A DNA stretch of 64,000 bases, taken from positions 639,001-703,000 of the forward strand of contig JAFBJZ010000224.1 in assembly GCA_016785225.1 (NCBI GenBank), read 5' to 3'. The stretch comes from Psettodes erumei. Lineage: Eukaryota; Chordata; Actinopteri; Pleuronectiformes; Psettodidae. This document shows, piece by piece, positions 59,468 through 64,000 of the stretch. Each line of letters opens with the position of its first letter. Position 1 is the first letter of the stretch. Made by a program: the position numbers and the translations under genes. The notes under the pieces are model-generated. The model was not told the origin of the DNA. It saw nothing but the letters and a program-made list of their open reading frames with translations, and searched no databases.

Positions 59468-62400
59468 CAGGCACTCATTAGCTGCTCCCTGGGTCCTGGT
59501 AGGTATGCATTGTATCGATCTTAGTTTTTCAGTGCAAAAATAAACATTTCTTCTATGAGATTTTTGGCCTGAGACTGCGGGAGCCTTGATTAAGTCGAGT
59601 TTCTGATAAATATATTGTGGCGTTTCAACAGCTGTAGGTAAGAATTTCAGGGAAAAATGTCACGATGGCACCGTGCCACGAGCCTTGCTCGGAGAAAATA
59701 ACTTGTAAAAGAATGAAATCTGTTTTTCCAGGAGGGCTATAGCTCATAACAGCCTTACAACTTGGTTGTAGAAAGGTTGTTTACTCAAAAGTGAGTTGCT
59801 AGCGAGCACTGCATTCCCTGGAGACGTTATGTCCTTAAAATCAGCTTGTGGCTCTTGCTACGAGATAACAAGACTAGAACTGGGGCAGAAACAACCTGCT
59901 GACTATTGCCTAATCCGTGTGAATCTGCGACCCTTTCCATTTGATTTTATGAGTTTATATCACAGTCTCTTTTTGTTCATTTGTCATGAACTCTTGCACA
60001 GTGTCCAATGTCTTTTCTCTACCGGGCTGGTCACCTTGCTCAGTTTGAAGCGGAAGTGTTTTTTTCACTGATCATTGTTGTCTGAAGTAACAACCTTGGG
60101 CTTGGATACATTTTACAGACAGCTGGGCATTTTTAGGTGTAGTCTCAGCTGTCTTAAAAACTCCTAACTGCATCCTCCTCTCCTGTTCGAGCCAGCCGCA
60201 TTTTAATCGGACCGGGCTGATTATGTTTCCCAGCGTCAAAAACTACTGACACAGTATTCGGTCACAGCAGCTCTGAAGCACACCTTTCCCTTTTGTTGAG
60301 CGCTCCCTATCGCCTCCGTCTTTTCTCTCCCACCTCACGGCCCCTCTTCCCCTAAATAATCTCCTGATAAGAAATAACACAGCTGATGATTAATTATAGC
60401 CATTGTGTTTGCGGACTGATATACTCCCTCCTCGCATCCATCTTTAACCCCCCCGTTCCCCCACCGCCGTTCTCTTCCACGTGAGCATTTGGCTGCGAGG
60501 ATAGTTTTCAGAGGGACATAAAAGCTAGTCAGCTGTAAAGCTAAATGAAAGTCGTTTGCTCTCCACATAGTCTGCTAATGTAACATGCAGCTTTAGGGAC
60601 TATTGGTCTTTCTGTAGTTATAAAGTAACTCATTCTTAAAGGCGCTGTTTAATAATTGAAAGTGATGGAAGGGAACAAAATGAGAATGGGCAAATTTAAT
60701 GATGAAGTGTTCATTTCTTTCTTCTTCTCTTTCTCTCCACCCCCCCCCCCATCCCCATCTTCTTCTTCTCCTTTCCTTTCATTCTTTCCCCAATACAGAA
60801 TCTGTCCTCAGATAGATGGTGACGGTAATTTAGTTTTCCATTTGTGTATCACTCTTCATTCGGCGTGTTTTTGGCGGTTGTTGGCAGCGTTTGTCAGTGT
60901 GCATTGTTTGTTTCGCTCAATTGATTAAAAAAAGATGTTGTCTCATGCATTGTGACGGGGTATTTCCTCCAGAGATTGCAGAGTTATTACAGAGCGCCGG
61001 CGTGGACACCCGTTGATGTATTGTGCTGGGCTTTGGGACAAGGTGAGGTAAGGAGGGGGAGAAGCGGAGCAGGGGGAGGACGGCAGGGCGCGCTCGGCGC
61101 GGCGTTGCAGACGGACAGAAAAACAAGTCGCTCGCAGGCGCGCCAACTTCATCACACACTTCTCAGAATGACAGCGACCAGGACTGCGTGTCTTCTACCA
61201 CGTTCCGTCCTCTCAATCATCTTTCCATCAAACACGCCACCCCCCACCCCCACCCCCGACCCCCCTCCGTGCACACAGACACACACATGCACGCACACGT
61301 TACCTCACTAACAGGTTGTCATAGCTCTGCCGCATGGTTGTCAGTGTCGTGGAATCTTCGCATGTCTGGAGCGGGGGATGTGGAGAGGATAGTTTGTGTT
61401 GTCAGTGACAACACCTGTCTGAGTCCCCCCTCCCCCCGGGACGTGAGGCCGAACAATATTGCGGGAGCAGGAAGTCATAACGCGGCCCAAGCAGCATGAT
61501 AATCTGTCAGTGCCTAATGCCTGAAAATGAGTGTGAGATCATTCTTGGGATCCTCGAGAAGCAGGGCGCTCATCCTGGAATAAGACAGACTTGACTGTGA
61601 CAAACTAGTGATATAAACTAATAATTTTTCCCCTGTTGTTGACTAATGCACCAACTTCAGTATTGGGCAATTTTGTCACCAATGTGCTGCAGAGCTTAAG
61701 ATGAGCAAAGAATTTAAGTTTGCCTGTCACTTTTAAATGTGTAATTTGAAAGTCATCTCTTCCCCCGCGGCGCTTAGATTTCCACAACACTTTCAAAATG
61801 AACCTGCAGTATGTAGCCAGCCTTTGAAAGAGCCACGCTCTCAAATTCAACCCTCGGAAAGCGGACCGAGCCAGATTCCAGGTGCAGGGAGGGGGCAGGA
61901 AATGCAGGTCAGTAGGCAGGCAGAAGTGAAGTGCATTTGTTTTACTGGCACTGTTCTCTTCTTCTGTGACTGTGTTTACTGCAGCCTACTTATTTTTCCT
62001 ACGTACCCTTCTGCTGGCGCCAGATGAAAGAGTTTTTGAGGTGCTGCCTTGGAAAGTGTGGTTTATTTGAAAAGTTGCACGCAGATTGACTTTGACTGCA
62101 TTCGCCACAAATCATGTAGATTTTGAAACCTTTTATCTACAGTTACGAAATTGATCTAATTTCATGGAGAAGACCTGAATTTTAAAAGATCAAAGACAAA
62201 TAATGTGTTTTTTTTTTTCCTTCATAGAAACAAAATATACAGCACAAATTAAAATTCAGCACACTCGGTTCAGACTTGAAACTGAATTGAAATTTAACTT
62301 GACTGCAGAATATACACATTTGAAACATAGGGGTCAAGTCATTTTGTTTAGTGGTACAGCTTTTACATCAGAATTGCGATTTTGGCTGTTTTTTATGTGG

Positions 62401-62999
62401 ATAATTGCAGTATGTCTCAACCTTTCAGTGACAAAAAGGCTGGAGAAAAACAAGCCGTGATTGTTTCTTAACTGTCTCATGTGTCAAGTTAATTTTTTAT
62501 GAATGGAAATTTACGACGGCCAGACTACGGCTAAAAAGTCAGAGCCCCTGGGACGCGAGGGTAAAAAGACTTTTTTTGGATTTAATTTTCATTGTTCGAT
62601 TGAAGAAGGGCCAATATGAAATCGCCTTCTTGCTGTCAAAACATCTCGGAGTGCAGGAATCATCCCCCTTTTACTGTAGATTTGCTGGCTGTTCCTGCAT
62701 CTCATGCATTTTAAAATTCATTTTCGGAATAAATGACAACTCCTTCACAGACTGATGTAATACCCCTCTGCCCAAGCATTTCATGCTGTGGCATGAGACG
62801 CTTTCAAAACATGGGTGATGCATTTGCAGAAGCACCCAAATTCACTTTAACGCTCCTCCCTTAGATGAAATGAACCTCCGCCGGTCTCACGGTAACATGT
62901 GCTCCCGCTGTAGGGAGGCATGAGGACGGACTCCAGCAATCAGGAAATTGAATCTCACATGTGCATGACAATGGGAAGTGTCCAGGTGACCTCTAATTG

Positions 63000-63330
63000 A
63001 AAAGCCATCCATTCATCCCCGCCGCGGTGTTCTTAAGCCATAACTGATGCGGGCTCCATTCAGCCCCGCCCCCGGCGCCCCCCACCCCTGCGCCTGTATC
63101 AGCAGCAGATGTTTGATCGGAGATAAGCGCACAGGTCAATGTCGACCTCATCACGGCGGCCCCCGTTTCGCCCATCATGCCAATAACTGCCAGGTGGTGG
63201 GACCTCCCCCTTTGCTGCGCCCTGATTGACAGCTCTCCGCTGACAAGGTTTATGGGGGTCAGGACCTTCCTCTCTGTCACCTCTAATTGGAGCGCCACGC
63301 CATTAGCCGGTGGACCCAGACCTTGGCTGG
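63000..63330. other. Candidate conserved regulatory element with PBX/PREP site
   Basis: A repeat-poor, moderately GC-rich block carrying TGATTGACAG, gatcggagataagcgc (GATA-type) and ctctaattggagcg words in about 300 bases. The combination resembles vertebrate enhancers. Conservation is untested. Confidence 0.3.
63223..63232 (+). promoter_or_regulatory. Perfect PBX-PREP/MEIS decamer TGATTGACAG
   Basis: TGATTGACAG is the classical composite site for PBX with PREP/MEIS TALE homeoproteins. It is exact here, within a mixed-composition block. A 10-base exact match is expected roughly once in several hundred kilobases of double-stranded sequence. Confidence 0.4.
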
Positions 63331-64000
63331 CAGTGACTGGACTGTTACCCTCCTCGATGCGGAAGACAATGGAGACCCCTCTGATGAATTATCTACAGCA
63401 CGGCCACAGCCCACCCGTTAAGATGCTTGTGAGCAATCGGCACCAGCTCCACAAGCGCAGGTGCGTGTTCAGTCAGCTGTCGAGGGAGAGCTGCCTCGCG
63501 TGGGCCGTTAAGAGGGCAAATATCCAAGTAAGCTAAAGCTAGCCTTGATAAAGCCACCCCCACTAAGCCTTTCAACAAACAAACGAGTAAAAATAATTGA
63601 CCTTCAGGCTGCGTTGTACTGTTAACCTGTCCTGCTGGGAGTTAAACCTCCACTGTGATTCCTTGGCCCCCTCCACCCCCCCAGCTGTGCCAGTGATTCC
63701 ACGCTACACGCGTCGCCTCACACACAAACACTGCAGGAGAGCTGACCATATTTGCATAAGTCCGTGTAACCGTGTAAGTGTGCGACCCCTGCCAAGCAGA
63801 GGTGAGAAGAGATCCCATAAACCATTAAGTGCAAGGAATATATGGTACATACGGGGAGCGGCTCACTGTTTGCAGCCATATGAATATATCCTGGATGGCA
63901 GATTGTGGCTTTGTGCTGGATTACAGCAAAATCTTATAATTAGCATGAAAGGCCAGCGGGATGGGGGGGGTGGGAGACAGAATATAAACGGACAAGGGGA

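Larger units (their letters stand above)
58001..64000 (+). other. Probable ppargc1a intron 1, seventh part
   Basis: No supported exon was found before the window ends. The segment holds a candidate element at 58930-59110, a CTCF-like site at 59145, a DR5 nuclear-receptor-like repeat at 59451, C-rich tracts near 60739-60750 and 61239-61265, a CA-rich tract near 61270-61300, and a CpG-containing block with a PBX/PREP site at 63223. Confidence 0.55.

Noticed and set aside
1..64000. CRISPR arrays, operons, prophage or bacterial defence systems
   Set aside because: The sequence is vertebrate nuclear DNA with introns. No array of regularly spaced identical repeats or bacterial gene clusters was seen.

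Overview
The window looks like nuclear DNA of a ray-finned (teleost) fish. Coding information lies in short exons with GT/AG borders. Introns and intergenic DNA are rich in (TG)n, (AAT)n and poly(A)/(T) tracts, and there is no operon structure. The gene order matches the vertebrate PPARGC1A-DHX15-CCDC149 neighbourhood (human 4p15.2), but dhx15 spans only about 22 kb here. I could not run similarity searches, so species and orthology are inferred from protein motifs, splice phases and synteny.

Layout. (1) 1-1530: end of a plus-strand gene, with an acceptor at 804/805, a 551-base terminal coding exon (806-1356) for an acidic, low-complexity C-terminus, and AATAAA at 1507. Position and strand suggest ccdc149, but I do not recognise the protein itself. 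(2) About 1531-7860: intergenic, no gene recognised. (3) About 7950-30390: a complete 14-exon dhx15 gene on the plus strand. The joined CDS is 2280 bases (759 residues plus stop), every junction keeps frame, and all DEAH-helicase motifs are present. It has a CpG-rich promoter with a YY1-type site and ends at tandem AATAAA signals (30352, 30369). (4) About 30391-35140: intergenic, with a degenerate 39-41 bp minisatellite. (5) About 35175-35537: a second CpG-rich promoter followed by a strong-Kozak ATG (35457), 27 codons and a phase-0 donor (35538). No other exon follows. Its position just downstream of dhx15, strand and splice phase fit a far-upstream alternative first exon of ppargc1a. (6) 35538-64000: probably the first intron of that long transcript. 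It has no convincing exon but many AT-rich, homeodomain-motif-rich segments that look like conserved non-coding elements, plus CTCF-, YY1-, nuclear-receptor-, MEF2- and PBX/PREP-like sites.

How the pieces relate. dhx15 encodes a constitutive DEAH-box RNA helicase of spliceosome disassembly. ppargc1a encodes the PGC-1alpha coactivator. The two are functionally unrelated neighbours. The most interesting proposal is that a second, remote ppargc1a promoter next to dhx15, known in mammals as a brain-type promoter, is also present in fish and has kept the dhx15-ppargc1a interval together. The regulatory-site calls are motif matches only and have low confidence.
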